Shown: piece after piece, positions 26,193-35,231 of the stretch
How positions within the stretch are numbered: the stretch's first letter is position 1
How the letters are laid out: every line of letters begins with the position of its first letter
Source of the DNA: JAZTZP01 sp045637525
GTDB lineage: Bacteria; Bacillota; Clostridia; UBA1381
Assembly: GCA_045637525.1 (NCBI GenBank)
Contig: JAZTZP010000150.1
Location: 1 to 64,000, forward strand
Reading direction: 5' to 3'
DNA: 64,000 bases
The notes under the pieces: generated by a model
What the model was told of the DNA's origin: nothing
Database searches by the model: none
The model's input: the letters and a program-made list of their open reading frames with translations, nothing else
Position numbers and translations under genes: made by a program

Positions 26193-29100
26193 GTGAAAAA
26201 ATATATACAAAAAATATCCGGAAGTGTCATATCTCTCTCAATTGCCGCCGGCTGTATAACTACAGCCGGAGCGGCAGGTGTGGAGCATAATCTGGACAGC
26301 TATTACAATTCAGGCGTTGGTACGTATATTTATGAAGCAAGTACAAACGCTCCGTTTAATGGCGCATATGTTACTGAAAAAGACGGAGAGCTTTGCGTAA
26401 GGGTTGAATATGCCGCTCCCGGTGACCGCGGAAGAACTGGCAATACCAATACCGGTCGTCAGATTGTTAATAATGGTACAAATACTTCAAGGTATGCAAA
26501 AGGTATAATTAAGTCAGAGCTTGAAATTCTTCACGTGGGCGACAAGACGGGAACGGACTGTGCGGCAACTTCATTGGGATTTGTCGGAAGTGACGGCACA
26601 CAAGCTACTAATTATGGCGGAAGAATATATGCCACAAAAATATCATCTATGTCAAACAAAGAGTTGAAAGATGCGAACGGTCAGTTTTACAGTATAGGCG
26701 ATGACTGGGCAAGTGTTGCGTTTATAGTAAACACTGAAAAATTTACAGAGATGACATATTTAAATGATGCAGTTATTCAGGCTGAATCTCCGTATGGTGC
26801 AGATATTAAGCTTGGAATGAGAACCTGGTTTTTTGCAGCGTTTGGAAGACCTGCAGCATCGACATCAGATTATTATATTAAAAATTACACAATTACAAGC
26901 TATGATTGCGAAGCGGATATCGAAGTTGCAATAGCGGACGCTGAGAGTGCAATGACTCAGTTGGATATAGATATTGCAAAAATGGTAGCAGAGCAGTATT
27001 CGCCGGAGGAAGATAAGGCAGGATATTTAGCACGTATTGAGGTACTTCAGAATACTTTGAACAGCTCATCATCGCTTGATTCATTATCTTTTGATTATGG
27101 CGAAATGTCACCGGAGTTTTCATCGGATGTGACAGACTATACGGTTACTGTACCATACGGCTCTGTGGATGTGCCTGTGGTAAATGTAAAGGCGTCTTCG
27201 CCGGTAGCAACAGTAGACGTAATACCGGCATCGGATTTGAGCGGTCAAACACTGATTATAGTTACTTCAAAAGACGGAACAAATTCTACAGTATACACTA
27301 TAAATTATGTAATTGCAAAGAATACAGATGCGGGAATTTATCAGATTACATCACAGGGCGGAACTATTTCTCCGGCGGTTGAAAGCAACGTTTTGGAGTA
27401 TTTCTTAAATGTTCCGTATGGCACAACCCAAACACCGGATGTAAATATTGTGATGAATGACAGCAATGCTTTATATGATATAACCTATCCGGAGGGAATT
27501 GGAGATATTATCATAAACACAACAGCAGATAACGGTACAGATAAGCTTACGTATGTAATTCATACAAATGTAATGCCGCCGTTTACTGTGGGAAATATAG
27601 AATTATCAGGTACAGCTGATTCGACAGTTACAGCTGATGTAATAAAAGACAGCGGCTATAACGGTGCGTATGACATATCTGTAGTTTTATACAGGGAAAG
27701 CGGAAACGGAATTATTCCGGTCGTTGCAAAGAATTTTCAGTATGAAGCCGGGGAGTCTCCTGAGAGCCCATTTGTGGCAGAATTTTCGGGTGTGGCAAAT
27801 TCGGCAGGCTTAAAAGTACAGATTTATACTGTTATTTCAACTCCGACAAAGAGTGAAGATATTACAATTACTCTTGATAACCCGATTGCTGACCACGGCG
27901 TGGCGGTGAAGGTCGATGCAGGAAGCCTCACAGGAAAAACAGCATATATACGCATATTAAATCCTCAGGGCGAGCTTATGTATATGACTGAGAAGGACAC
28001 AGCAGAGGGTGCTGTATCGGAAAAAATAGTTATTCCTGAAGAGACGGTGTGGAGTAACGGCATTTACACAGTAGAAACAGAGAGCGGCGGTGTATTTAAC
28101 ACAACAAATCTTGATGTAAGACCGTTTTCTTCTGATACTTCTGTAAAGAATATACAACTGTCTGCCGGAAAAGCAGAACTCGTTTCTGACGGCGTATATG
28201 ATATTAGTGTAGAATACGGAGTTTCAAAGGTTCCGACACTTACAGCTGAGCTTACAGATAAAAATGCATCGTATGAATATACTGCGTGTGAGTCGGTTCC
28301 GGGTATCGGTGCGATGAAGGTTACCGCTGAAGACGGAACGGTAAAGGAATATACTTTGAACTTTGTATGGAGCAAAGATTCGGCATATCTTAAGGAGCTT
28401 TCGGCAGTTGGGGCAACATTTACACAGCCTTTTGATAAAAACGTATTCAGTTATACTGCAACTCTCCCGGCAGGATCAAAGGGGATTCCGGAGATTAATG
28501 CGGTAGCTGAAGACCCGGCGGCAAGTGTTAATATTTCAAAGTCGAATAACGCAGCCGGCAGTGCAACAATTGCGGTAATATCGCAAGATGGCACAAAGAC
28601 CAATACATATACTATAAAATTCACGGTGAAAAACAGCTATTCCGGCGGCGGTGGAGGAAGCAGCAGCGGTGGCGGAGGCGGCGGTTCTTACTCGGGCGGC
28701 AGCGTTGTTTCAAATATAGTTAATGCCGAGACAAATCAGGATGAAGATGCCGGAACTGAAAATGAACCGCAGGATGTAAAGAGTGCATTTGACGATATTA
28801 AAGGTCATTGGGCAGAAGCTGATATAGCCTATATGAAAGAAAACGGCTATGTAAGCGGCAAAGATGAAAATAACTTTGAGCCGGATTCGTTTATTACAAG
28901 AGCGGAATTTTGTGCTCTGGTTGTGAGGGTTATGAAACTTCAGGAATCAGATGAGGCAAAGACTTTTAATGACGTGGCTGATAATGCATGGTACCATAGT
29001 GATGTTTCGGTAGCTTCATCAAATGGTATAGTTAACGGTTTTGAAGGAGCATTCAGACCGGAGGATACAGTAACACGTGAGGAAATGGCGTGCATGATTT

Positions 29101-29321
29101 ATAATGCATATAAGCTTAACAATGATTATGAAGTGTCAGAAGAAACGTCAGAGTTTTCAGATGCAGACAGTATAAGCGAATGGGCTTTGGGTGCAATTTC
29201 TGCCGTAAAAGGCTTAGGTTTAATTACCGGAGTAACTGAAACGGAATTTGCACCAAAGCAAAACGCAACAAGAGCTCAGACGGCAGTAATATTAAAAAGA
29301 CTGCTTGCAATTATTGGATAA
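26193..29321 (+). CDS. SLH-anchored surface protein with cadherin-like beta-sandwich repeats (locus A)
   Basis: 1042 residues. It has a signal peptide and an N-terminal beta-rich domain (about 25-245), then at least four cadherin-like/Ig-like repeats, each about 80 residues with the FSSDVTDYTVTVPYG or FDKNVFSYTATLPAG strand and an end like TVYTINYV (about 292, 380, 650 and 730). A Gly/Ser linker (about 815-835) leads to three C-terminal SLH domains (about 866, 926 and 988: DIKGHWAEADI, NDVADNAWYHSDV, DADSISEWALGAI). It is probably a wall-attached spacer or ligand-display protein. The GTG at 26193 has AGGAGGG 8 nt upstream; a longer reading from 26163 overlaps the lyase gene. A second protein of the same general plan but different ectodomains is at 47816. 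Confidence 0.85.
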   Translation: MKKYIQKISGSVISLSIAAGCITTAGAAGVEHNLDSYYNSGVGTYIYEASTNAPFNGAYVTEKDGELCVRVEYAAPGDRGRTGNTNTGRQIVNNGTNTSRYAKGIIKSELEILHVGDKTGTDCAATSLGFVGSDGTQATNYGGRIYATKISSMSNKELKDANGQFYSIGDDWASVAFIVNTEKFTEMTYLNDAVIQAESPYGADIKLGMRTWFFAAFGRPAASTSDYYIKNYTITSYDCEADIEVAIADAESAMTQLDIDIAKMVAEQYSPEEDKAGYLARIEVLQNTLNSSSSLDSLSFDYGEMSPEFSSDVTDYTVTVPYGSVDVPVVNVKASSPVATVDVIPASDLSGQTLIIVTSKDGTNSTVYTINYVIAKNTDAGIYQITSQGGTISPAVESNVLEYFLNVPYGTTQTPDVNIVMNDSNALYDITYPEGIGDIIINTTADNGTDKLTYVIHTNVMPPFTVGNIELSGTADSTVTADVIKDSGYNGAYDISVVLYRESGNGIIPVVAKNFQYEAGESPESPFVAEFSGVANSAGLKVQIYTVISTPTKSEDITITLDNPIADHGVAVKVDAGSLTGKTAYIRILNPQGELMYMTEKDTAEGAVSEKIVIPEETVWSNGIYTVETESGGVFNTTNLDVRPFSSDTSVKNIQLSAGKAELVSDGVYDISVEYGVSKVPTLTAELTDKNASYEYTACESVPGIGAMKVTAEDGTVKEYTLNFVWSKDSAYLKELSAVGATFTQPFDKNVFSYTATLPAGSKGIPEINAVAEDPAASVNISKSNNAAGSATIAVISQDGTKTNTYTIKFTVKNSYSGGGGGSSSGGGGGGSYSGGSVVSNIVNAETNQDEDAGTENEPQDVKSAFDDIKGHWAEADIAYMKENGYVSGKDENNFEPDSFITRAEFCALVVRVMKLQESDEAKTFNDVADNAWYHSDVSVASSNGIVNGFEGAFRPEDTVTREEMACMIYNAYKLNNDYEVSEETSEFSDADSISEWALGAISAVKGLGLITGVTETEFAPKQNATRAQTAVILKRLLAIIG
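28645..28704 (+). repeat. GGN-rich repeat coding a Gly/Ser linker
   Basis: A low-complexity GGC/GGT/GGA tract with AGC interruptions encodes the flexible Gly/Ser linker between the ectodomains and the SLH anchor of the protein at 26193. Confidence 0.7.
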
Positions 29322-29350
29322 ACATTGAGTTAACAGAAAGGAACGAAAAA

Positions 29351-30850
29351 ATGAAAAATCTAAAAAAAATAACAGCAATTATAACCGCATTCGCGGCAAT
29401 GTTTTCCGTTACCTCCTGTGGTAAAAAGGAAGATGCTTCATCAGGCGGTGAAAAAATTACATTAAAATATGTAATGGCTGGACCGGGTATTCAGGCGGAT
29501 TCACAGAAGGTATGGAAGACTTTTAATGAAAAGCTTCAGGAAAAGCTTCCGAATGTAGAAGTTGAATTTGAAGTTTTTCCGATGGCTGACTATAAACAAC
29601 AGTTTATGCTGATGCAGACAGGCCGGGAAAAGATGGATATAGTAAATACATACGGACTGAATTTTGCAGACGAAGTAAGAAAGAAGACTTTTAAACCCCT
29701 TGACGAACTGTTAAACACACATGGTGCAGAGGTAAAAGAAGCACTTCCGGAATGGCTCTGGGACTATGGTAAGGTTAACGGTGAAATGTATGCAGTGCCA
29801 AGCTATCAGATGATGGCGGTTCAGTATGCATTCAAAACTCATAAAGAACTTGCCGATAAATACCTTGATAAGGAAAGATTAGAGAAAGCGTTATACAGCT
29901 CTGAGCATATAACCGGTGAAGTATGGGTAGTTCTTGAGGAATATCTTGCAAAGCTGAAGGAAAATGGTGAACTGAGACTTGGTGCAAATCATTGGTTGAA
30001 TGACAAGGGAACCGAGACGATTACCGGCAGATTTTCAATTAAGGTTGATGATCCGGAATGCAAAGTATCATATGATTTTATGAGTGAAAAAATGAAAGAG
30101 TATTATGCATTAATGGCCGATTGGTATCAAAAAGGCTATATCCGTCCGGATTCACTCAGTGCTACGGATGTGGACGAGAAAAAAGGAAAAGAGGACGGAT
30201 ATACACTCTGGACAGATTTTGATAACTATGGCGGCGCAGAGGTGGATAAAATTAAATATGGATTTGAAGTTTACAGTATCCCTGTGAGTGACAAATATTA
30301 TATCCCATATACAAATGCGGCGGCAGGTACAGCTATAATGAACACGTGTGAGAATGCGGAAGCTGCAATGCAGGTTATAAACCTTCTCCAGACGGATAAG
30401 GAACTGTACAATCTTCTTGTATGGGGCGTTGAAGGCGACCACTACACTGTTATGGAGGATGGCAGAATTCAGACTGAATATGACGGTCAGGCTACATCGA
30501 ATGCAAGATACGGTTTGTTTAAGTGGATTATAGGAAATACATCGCTTTCATATGAAACACAGTCGGATTTACCGGGAACAAATGACCATACATTTAATGT
30601 AGTAAATAAATCTGATTTCAGATCAAAGCTTATAGGATTTATTCCTGATACTACAAACATCGCAACACAAATTGCACAGCTTGACTCTATTAAGGGTGAA
30701 TATATGGGAAGCTTGCAGAGCGGTGCTCTTGAAAACTGGGAAGAAGTATATAATGAATGGGTAGGAAAGATGGAAAAAGCAAAGTATAAAGAGGTAGAAG
30801 CCGAACTGCAAAAGCAGGTAGATGAATTCTTAGCGGCTAAAGGTAAATAA
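29351..30850 (+). CDS. LplA-type extracellular solute-binding lipoprotein (locus A)
   Basis: A 499-residue ABC substrate-binding lipoprotein. The lipobox is V-T-S-C with lipidated C23. The mature protein begins with ITLKYVMAGPG, then QADSQKVWKTFNEKL, MADYKQQFMLMQT and the YAVPSYQ block, all typical of LplA/YtcQ oligosaccharide-binding proteins, and it has the usual C-terminal helical tail. It delivers oligosaccharide to the permeases at 11884 and 12847, although it lies at the far end of the operon. AAAGGAACG precedes the ATG. A strong terminator follows 7 bp after the stop. The locus B protein at 43042 is a clear paralog sharing the MSGPG / DSQKVWAKFNEEL blocks. Confidence 0.93.
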   Translation: MKNLKKITAIITAFAAMFSVTSCGKKEDASSGGEKITLKYVMAGPGIQADSQKVWKTFNEKLQEKLPNVEVEFEVFPMADYKQQFMLMQTGREKMDIVNTYGLNFADEVRKKTFKPLDELLNTHGAEVKEALPEWLWDYGKVNGEMYAVPSYQMMAVQYAFKTHKELADKYLDKERLEKALYSSEHITGEVWVVLEEYLAKLKENGELRLGANHWLNDKGTETITGRFSIKVDDPECKVSYDFMSEKMKEYYALMADWYQKGYIRPDSLSATDVDEKKGKEDGYTLWTDFDNYGGAEVDKIKYGFEVYSIPVSDKYYIPYTNAAAGTAIMNTCENAEAAMQVINLLQTDKELYNLLVWGVEGDHYTVMEDGRIQTEYDGQATSNARYGLFKWIIGNTSLSYETQSDLPGTNDHTFNVVNKSDFRSKLIGFIPDTTNIATQIAQLDSIKGEYMGSLQSGALENWEEVYNEWVGKMEKAKYKEVEAELQKQVDEFLAAKGK

Positions 30851-30856
30851 TTAAAA

Positions 30857-30902
30857 ACACAAGTCATTGAATGCACAAGTATCTCAATGACTTGTGTTTT
30901 TT
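30857..30902 (+). terminator. Terminator closing the locus A operon
   Basis: Perfect 14-bp arms (ACACAAGTCATTGA at 30857-30870 and its complement at 30884-30897), a 13-nt loop and a TTTTTT tract. This marks the end of locus A. Confidence 0.93.
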
Positions 30903-30983
30903 GTGAAATTTGTTTAAAATTTATCAATCTTCACAGAAATTTTGATAAAAATGAGAAAAAACATAAAAAAGTTGTAATTAATA

Positions 30984-31012
30984 TTGACTAATTGAAAAAA
31001 AAGTTATATAAT
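30984..31012 (+). promoter_or_regulatory. Promoter of serC-serA
   Basis: TTGACT (30984-30989), 17 bp, TATAAT (31007-31012): near-consensus sigma-A promoter. The leader of about 70 nt is too short for a T-box or known amino-acid riboswitch. Confidence 0.85.
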
Positions 31013-31020
31013 GTAAGGTA

Positions 31021-31040
31021 ATTGAAAGTTTTTTTTCAAT
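31021..31040 (+). repeat. 7-bp inverted repeat at the 5' end of the serC transcript
   Basis: ATTGAAA (31021-31027) pairs with TTTCAAT (31034-31040) about 9 bp after the -10 box. The T-rich loop means it could pause transcription or, more simply, protect the mRNA 5' end. Confidence 0.4.
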
Positions 31041-31090
31041 ATTTGAGAAATATATAATTGTGTTACCAAACACAGAAAGGATGTAATAAA

Positions 31091-32167
31091 ATGAGAGTTT
31101 ATAATTTTTCAGCAGGACCTTCAATGCTTCCTGTGGAAGTGTTGGAAAAGGCTCAGAAAGAAATGGTTGAGTATGGCACAAGCGGAATGTCCGTTATGGA
31201 GATGAGTCACCGTTCAAAGGACTATGAAGAGATAATTCAGGGTGCAGAATCACTCGTTCGTGAGCTTATGAATGTACCGGACAATTACAAAGTATTGTTC
31301 TTACAAGGCGGCGGTTCCAGCCAGTTTACAATGGTTCCTATGAATCTTGCAACAAAGAATAAGAAAGCTGATTACGTTATAACAGGTCAGTGGGCAAAGA
31401 AGGCTGCACAGGAAGCTGAGCGTTACATAACAGTAAATAAGGTTGCAAGTTCGGCTGATAAGACATTCTCATATATTCCGGAGCTTGATAAGTCTAAGTT
31501 CAGCCCGGACGCTGATTATTTCTATATCTGCTACAACAACACAATTTACGGAACAAGATTCACAGAGCTTCCTGAAACAGATGCAGTTTTAGTTGCTGAT
31601 ATATCTTCATGCGTAATGAGTGAAGAAATAGATGTTTCAAAGTTTGGACTTCTTTTTGCAGGCGCTCAGAAGAACCTCGGACCTGCCGGCGTTACACTCG
31701 TAATCGTGAGAGAAGATTTAATCGAGGATTGCATGGATATTACTCCTACAATGTTCCAGTATAAAATTCACGCTGATAATGATTCATTATACAACACACC
31801 GCCTACATACGGTATATACGTTCTTAAGCTCGTTCTTGAGTGGATTAAGGAAATGGGCGGAGTTGCTGAGCTTCAGAAGGTGAACGAACAAAAAGCTAAG
31901 ATTCTTTACGATTTCCTTGACAGCTCAGAAATGTTTAAGGGTACTGTTGAGAAGAAGGACCGTTCTCTTATGAACATTCCGTTCGTAACAGGAAATGATG
32001 AACTCGACGCTAAGTTTGTAAAGGAAAGTAAAGCTGCAGGTTTTGTTAACCTTAAAGGACACAGAAGTGTTGGCGGCATGAGAGCAAGCATATACAATGC
32101 AATGCCGGTTGAAGGTGTTGAAAAGCTTGTTGAGTTCATGAAGAAATTCGAAGCTGAAAACAAATAA
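31091..32167 (+). CDS. serC: Phosphoserine aminotransferase
   Basis: A 358-residue cytoplasmic PLP enzyme that converts 3-phosphohydroxypyruvate and glutamate to phosphoserine and 2-oxoglutarate, the second step of serine synthesis. The start is the classical YNFSAGPSMLP. The GGGSSQF loop binds phosphate, and the PLP Schiff-base lysine is K194 in FAGAQKNLGPAG. The C-terminus has the GHRSVGGMRASIYNAMP signature. The length matches the family (about 360). The ATG at 31091 has AAAGGATG upstream; an earlier in-frame codon at 31058 falls before that site. It is followed 21 bp later by serA, so the operon covers steps one and two. serB is not in the window. Confidence 0.98.
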   Translation: MRVYNFSAGPSMLPVEVLEKAQKEMVEYGTSGMSVMEMSHRSKDYEEIIQGAESLVRELMNVPDNYKVLFLQGGGSSQFTMVPMNLATKNKKADYVITGQWAKKAAQEAERYITVNKVASSADKTFSYIPELDKSKFSPDADYFYICYNNTIYGTRFTELPETDAVLVADISSCVMSEEIDVSKFGLLFAGAQKNLGPAGVTLVIVREDLIEDCMDITPTMFQYKIHADNDSLYNTPPTYGIYVLKLVLEWIKEMGGVAELQKVNEQKAKILYDFLDSSEMFKGTVEKKDRSLMNIPFVTGNDELDAKFVKESKAAGFVNLKGHRSVGGMRASIYNAMPVEGVEKLVEFMKKFEAENK

Positions 32168-32188
32168 TTATTGAGAGGATAGATTAAG

Positions 32189-33352
32189 ATGTTTAATATT
32201 TTAACATTAAATAAAATTGCAAAATGCGGTCTTGATTGTCTTGATCCTGAAAAGTTCACGGTAACAGATCAGGTGAGTGATGATTGCGATGGAATAATTT
32301 TGAGAAGCTTTTCAATGCATGAAATGGATCTTCCAAAGAATTTAAAGGGAGTTGCAAGAGCAGGTGCGGGTACAAACAATATTCCGATTCCGAAATGTAC
32401 AGAAAAGGGTATTGTAGTATTCAACAGTCCCGGTGCTAATGCAAATGCTGTTAAAGAGCTTGTTATAGCAGGTCTTTTGATGGCTTCAAGAAATATAACA
32501 GGCGGTATTGCATGGGCAAACACGCTTACAGGCGATGATGTTGCAAAGCAAGTTGAAAAAGGTAAGTCTGCTTTTGGCGGATGTGAAATAAAAGGAAAGA
32601 CTTTAGGCGTTATAGGTCTTGGAGCAATAGGCGTTTTAGTTGCAAATGCCGCAGAGGCTCTTGGTATGAACGTAATAGGCTTCGACCCGTATCTTTCAAT
32701 TAATGCCGCATGGAATCTTAACAGTACTGTTAAAAAGGCAAACAGTGTAGAGGAAGTATATGCTGAGGCTGATTATATAACACTTCATTTACCGCTTACA
32801 GACGATACTAAGGGTATGGTTAATGCTGATACAATTGCATTGATGAAAGACGGCGTGAAGATATTAAACTTCGCAAGAGGTGAGCTTGTTGACAATTCTG
32901 CATTAAAAGCTGCAATTGCCGACAATAAAGTTTCAAGCTATGTTGTAGACTTCCCGAATGCTGAGGTTTTAAACTGCGAAGGAATAGTTCCGATTCCGCA
33001 TCTTGGTGCATCAACAGAAGAATCGGAAGACAACTGTGCAATAATGGCATCGGAAGAGCTTGCTGAGTTCCTTACAACAGGAAATATAACAAATTCTGTA
33101 AACTTCCCGAATTGTTCGCTTGCTTTAGGTTCAAAAGGAAGAGTTGCAGTTGCTCATAAAAATGTTCCGAATATGATCAGCGGATGTACATCAGTGATAT
33201 CAGAAGGCGGAATTAATATTTCAGATATGATAAACAAGAGTAAGGGCGATGTTGCTTACTCAATATTTAATACTGATAACAGCATAACTCCTGAAGTAGA
33301 AGCAAAGCTTGCAGCTATTGACGGTGTACTCAGTGTAAGAGTTATATACTAA
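32189..33352 (+). CDS. serA: D-3-phosphoglycerate dehydrogenase with C-terminal ACT domain
   Basis: A 387-residue NAD-dependent enzyme that oxidises 3-phosphoglycerate to 3-phosphohydroxypyruvate, the first step of serine synthesis. The N-terminal substrate part has ARAGAGTNNIP. The Rossmann motif is GVIGLGAIGVLVANAA, with the acidic D of GFDPY after it. Catalytic residues are R230 (NFARGELVD) and H271 (PHLGAST). The last roughly 75 residues (from about ALGSKGRVAVAHKNVPNM) are a short ACT domain, the likely site of serine feedback. It is the shorter Clostridial form and lacks the intervening domain of longer SerA proteins. It is co-transcribed with serC and ends at a hairpin terminator. Confidence 0.97.
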   Translation: MFNILTLNKIAKCGLDCLDPEKFTVTDQVSDDCDGIILRSFSMHEMDLPKNLKGVARAGAGTNNIPIPKCTEKGIVVFNSPGANANAVKELVIAGLLMASRNITGGIAWANTLTGDDVAKQVEKGKSAFGGCEIKGKTLGVIGLGAIGVLVANAAEALGMNVIGFDPYLSINAAWNLNSTVKKANSVEEVYAEADYITLHLPLTDDTKGMVNADTIALMKDGVKILNFARGELVDNSALKAAIADNKVSSYVVDFPNAEVLNCEGIVPIPHLGASTEESEDNCAIMASEELAEFLTTGNITNSVNFPNCSLALGSKGRVAVAHKNVPNMISGCTSVISEGGINISDMINKSKGDVAYSIFNTDNSITPEVEAKLAAIDGVLSVRVIY

Positions 33353-33360
33353 AAAAAACG

Positions 33361-33391
33361 GCTCTCCGCAATTTATTTGCGGGGAGCTTTT
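33361..33391 (+). terminator. Terminator of serC-serA
   Basis: GCTCTCCGCA (33361-33370) pairs with TGCGGGGAGC (33378-33387), one G-T wobble, followed by TTTT. Confidence 0.85.
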
Positions 33392-33426
33392 ACATATTAC
33401 AATTTAATAAAAAATTCCAAAAGGTA

Positions 33427-33455
33427 TTGACAAAAATATTAAAAAGGTGTATAAT
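33427..33455 (+). promoter_or_regulatory. Promoter of the DUF1846 gene
   Basis: A perfect TTGACA (33427-33432), 17 bp, and a perfect TATAAT (33450-33455). The start site near 33462 gives a leader of about 118 nt that contains the hairpin at 33510. Confidence 0.9.
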
Positions 33456-33509
33456 AATAAAATATAAGGGCGAAAAAGCTTGGATTCAGATAAATATATA
33501 GTTTTTACG

Positions 33510-33548
33510 ATAACTGCAATTTTGAATGGGCGGTTATTTTGCTTTTTT
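33510..33548 (+). terminator. Terminator-like hairpin in the DUF1846 leader (possible attenuator)
   Basis: ATAACTGC (33510-33517) pairs with GCGGTTAT (33530-33537), one T-G wobble, followed by TTTGCTTTTTT. It lies between the promoter and the start codon, where a terminator would attenuate expression. No competing anti-terminator or known riboswitch core was recognised. Confidence 0.5.
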
Positions 33549-33579
33549 GCGTAAAGAAATATTTCACAAAAGGAGCGGC

Positions 33580-35058
33580 ATGGCGTTTATGAACGGGAAA
33601 ATTGGTTTTGATAATGACAAATATATAAAAATGCAGTCGGAGCATATCGGGGAACGAGTGCTCAAATTTGGCGACAAGCTTTATCTTGAGCTCGGAGGAA
33701 AGCTTTTTGATGATTATCATGCGTCCCGCGTGTTGCCCGGTTTTGAACCCGACAGTAAAATTAAAATGCTCATGCATCTTGCGGACAAGCTTGAAACGGT
33801 TATTGTTATAAGCGCAAAAGATATTGTGAAAAACAAAGTCAGAAGCGACTATAATATAACATATGACCTCGATACAATAAGACTTATCAACGCTTTTAAA
33901 AGTCTTGGGTTAATGGTAGGAAGTGTTGTTATAACTCAGTACAGCGGTGAAGCTGCGGCGGATGTTTTTAAAAAGCGTCTTGAGAATATGGGGATAAAGG
34001 TTTTCTTGCATTATCCCATCGAAGGCTATCCGTCAAACGTTGAGCTTATAGTAAGCGATGATGGATATGGTAAAAACGAATATATAGAAACGACCAGACC
34101 GATAGTTGTAGTAACGGCGCCCGGTCCGGGAAGCGGAAAAATGGCAACCTGTCTTTCTCAGCTTTATCATGAGAATAAGCGTGGCGTTAAAGCCGGATAT
34201 GCAAAATTTGAGACATTCCCTGTATGGAATTTACCGCTTAAGCATGACGTAAACCTTGCTTATGAGGCGGCAACCGTGGATCTTAATGATGTGAATATGA
34301 TAGACCCGTTCCATCTTGAGGCATATGGTGAAACGACGGTAAACTATAACAGAGATATTGAGGTTTTCCCGGTGCTTAATGCTATTTTTGAAAAGATACT
34401 CGGAGAGAGCCCTTATAAATCTCCTACCGACATGGGAGTGAATATGGCCGGAAACTGCATTATAGATGATGATATAGTGAGAAAAGCTTCAAAGGAAGAA
34501 ATAATCAGAAGATATTATCAGGTTTTGAAAGACAAGATAAACGGAAAGTGTGACGAAGACACCGTTTATAAGATAGAGCTGATAATGAAACAGGCGGAGG
34601 TTAGTTGTGATCAGCGTGAGGTTGTTAAGGCAGCCCTGGACAGAGCTGAGGAGACAGAGGATGCAGCTTGTGCAATTCAGCTTGTTGACGGAAGAATTGT
34701 CAGCGGAAAAATGTCTTCACTTCTTGGTGCTTCAAGTGCGGCACTTCTTAATGCTTTAAAGCTGATTGCGGGAATTGATGACGAGGTGCATCTTATATCA
34801 CCCGATGTAATAGAACCTTTGCAAAATCTGAAAATTAACCATTTAGGCAGTAAAAATCCAAGAATTCACATGGACGAAACCCTGATTGCTTTGTCAATCT
34901 GTGCGGCAAATGATGATGTTGCAAAAAAAGCGTTGGAGGGACTGAATGCATTAAAGGGTGCAGAAGCTCATTCGTCAGTGATACTTTCTCAGGTGGATGA
35001 AACAATATTTAAAAAATTAGGAATTAATCTCACTTGTGAGGCAGTTTATAATAAGTAA
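33580..35058 (+). CDS. DUF1846 (UPF0371) family protein
   Basis: A 492-residue cytoplasmic protein of the conserved DUF1846 family, whose function is not established. The family opening GFDNDKYIKMQSEHI is clear. The Walker-A-like loop TAPGPGSGKMATCLSQ at about residues 176-190 suggests nucleotide binding. Other conserved blocks are ITQYSGEAAADVFKKRLENM, PSPTDMGVNMAG-like KSPTDMGVNMAG, and the C-terminal DETLIALSICA. The length agrees with the family (about 490-500). The ATG at 33580 sits 4-5 nt after AGGAG, and the ATG three codons later (33589) is an alternative. It is a single-gene unit with a strong promoter and its own terminator. Confidence 0.9.
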   Translation: MAFMNGKIGFDNDKYIKMQSEHIGERVLKFGDKLYLELGGKLFDDYHASRVLPGFEPDSKIKMLMHLADKLETVIVISAKDIVKNKVRSDYNITYDLDTIRLINAFKSLGLMVGSVVITQYSGEAAADVFKKRLENMGIKVFLHYPIEGYPSNVELIVSDDGYGKNEYIETTRPIVVVTAPGPGSGKMATCLSQLYHENKRGVKAGYAKFETFPVWNLPLKHDVNLAYEAATVDLNDVNMIDPFHLEAYGETTVNYNRDIEVFPVLNAIFEKILGESPYKSPTDMGVNMAGNCIIDDDIVRKASKEEIIRRYYQVLKDKINGKCDEDTVYKIELIMKQAEVSCDQREVVKAALDRAEETEDAACAIQLVDGRIVSGKMSSLLGASSAALLNALKLIAGIDDEVHLISPDVIEPLQNLKINHLGSKNPRIHMDETLIALSICAANDDVAKKALEGLNALKGAEAHSSVILSQVDETIFKKLGINLTCEAVYNK

Positions 35059-35065
35059 AGTGCGG

Positions 35066-35114
35066 GGCAGAACGTATATATCAAATTTTTTGATGCGTCT
35101 GCCTTGTTTTTTTT
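35066..35114 (+). terminator. Terminator of the DUF1846 gene
   Basis: GGCAGA (35066-35071) pairs with TCTGCC (35098-35103), with an inner ATCAAA/TTTGAT stem, followed by TTGTTTTTTTT. Confidence 0.85.
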
Positions 35115-35165
35115 GAAAATTATGGACTGTTTTCATAAAAAAACAAAAAAATTAGCAAAAAACTA

Positions 35166-35194
35166 TTGATTTTTGAGAAGATATGTAGTATAAT
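35166..35194 (+). promoter_or_regulatory. Promoter of the ROK kinase gene
   Basis: TTGATT (35166-35171), 17 bp, TATAAT (35189-35194), 38 bp before the start codon. Confidence 0.82.
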
Positions 35195-35231
35195 AAATGT
35201 AATGCAGAATTTTTTTGGAAGGATGATGGAA

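Noticed and set aside
26193..26260. A-A-G-C near the end of the signal peptide of the protein at 26193 considered as a lipobox
   Set aside because: It lacks the Leu/Val at -3 typical of lipoboxes, and the protein already carries three C-terminal SLH anchors.
30487..30927. 146-codon minus-strand open frame
   Set aside because: Antisense to the binding-protein gene and through its terminator; no ribosome site or family match.
30903..31090. Possible T-box or amino-acid riboswitch before serC
   Set aside because: The mapped promoter leaves only about 70 nt of leader, with a simple 7-bp hairpin and no T-box sequence.
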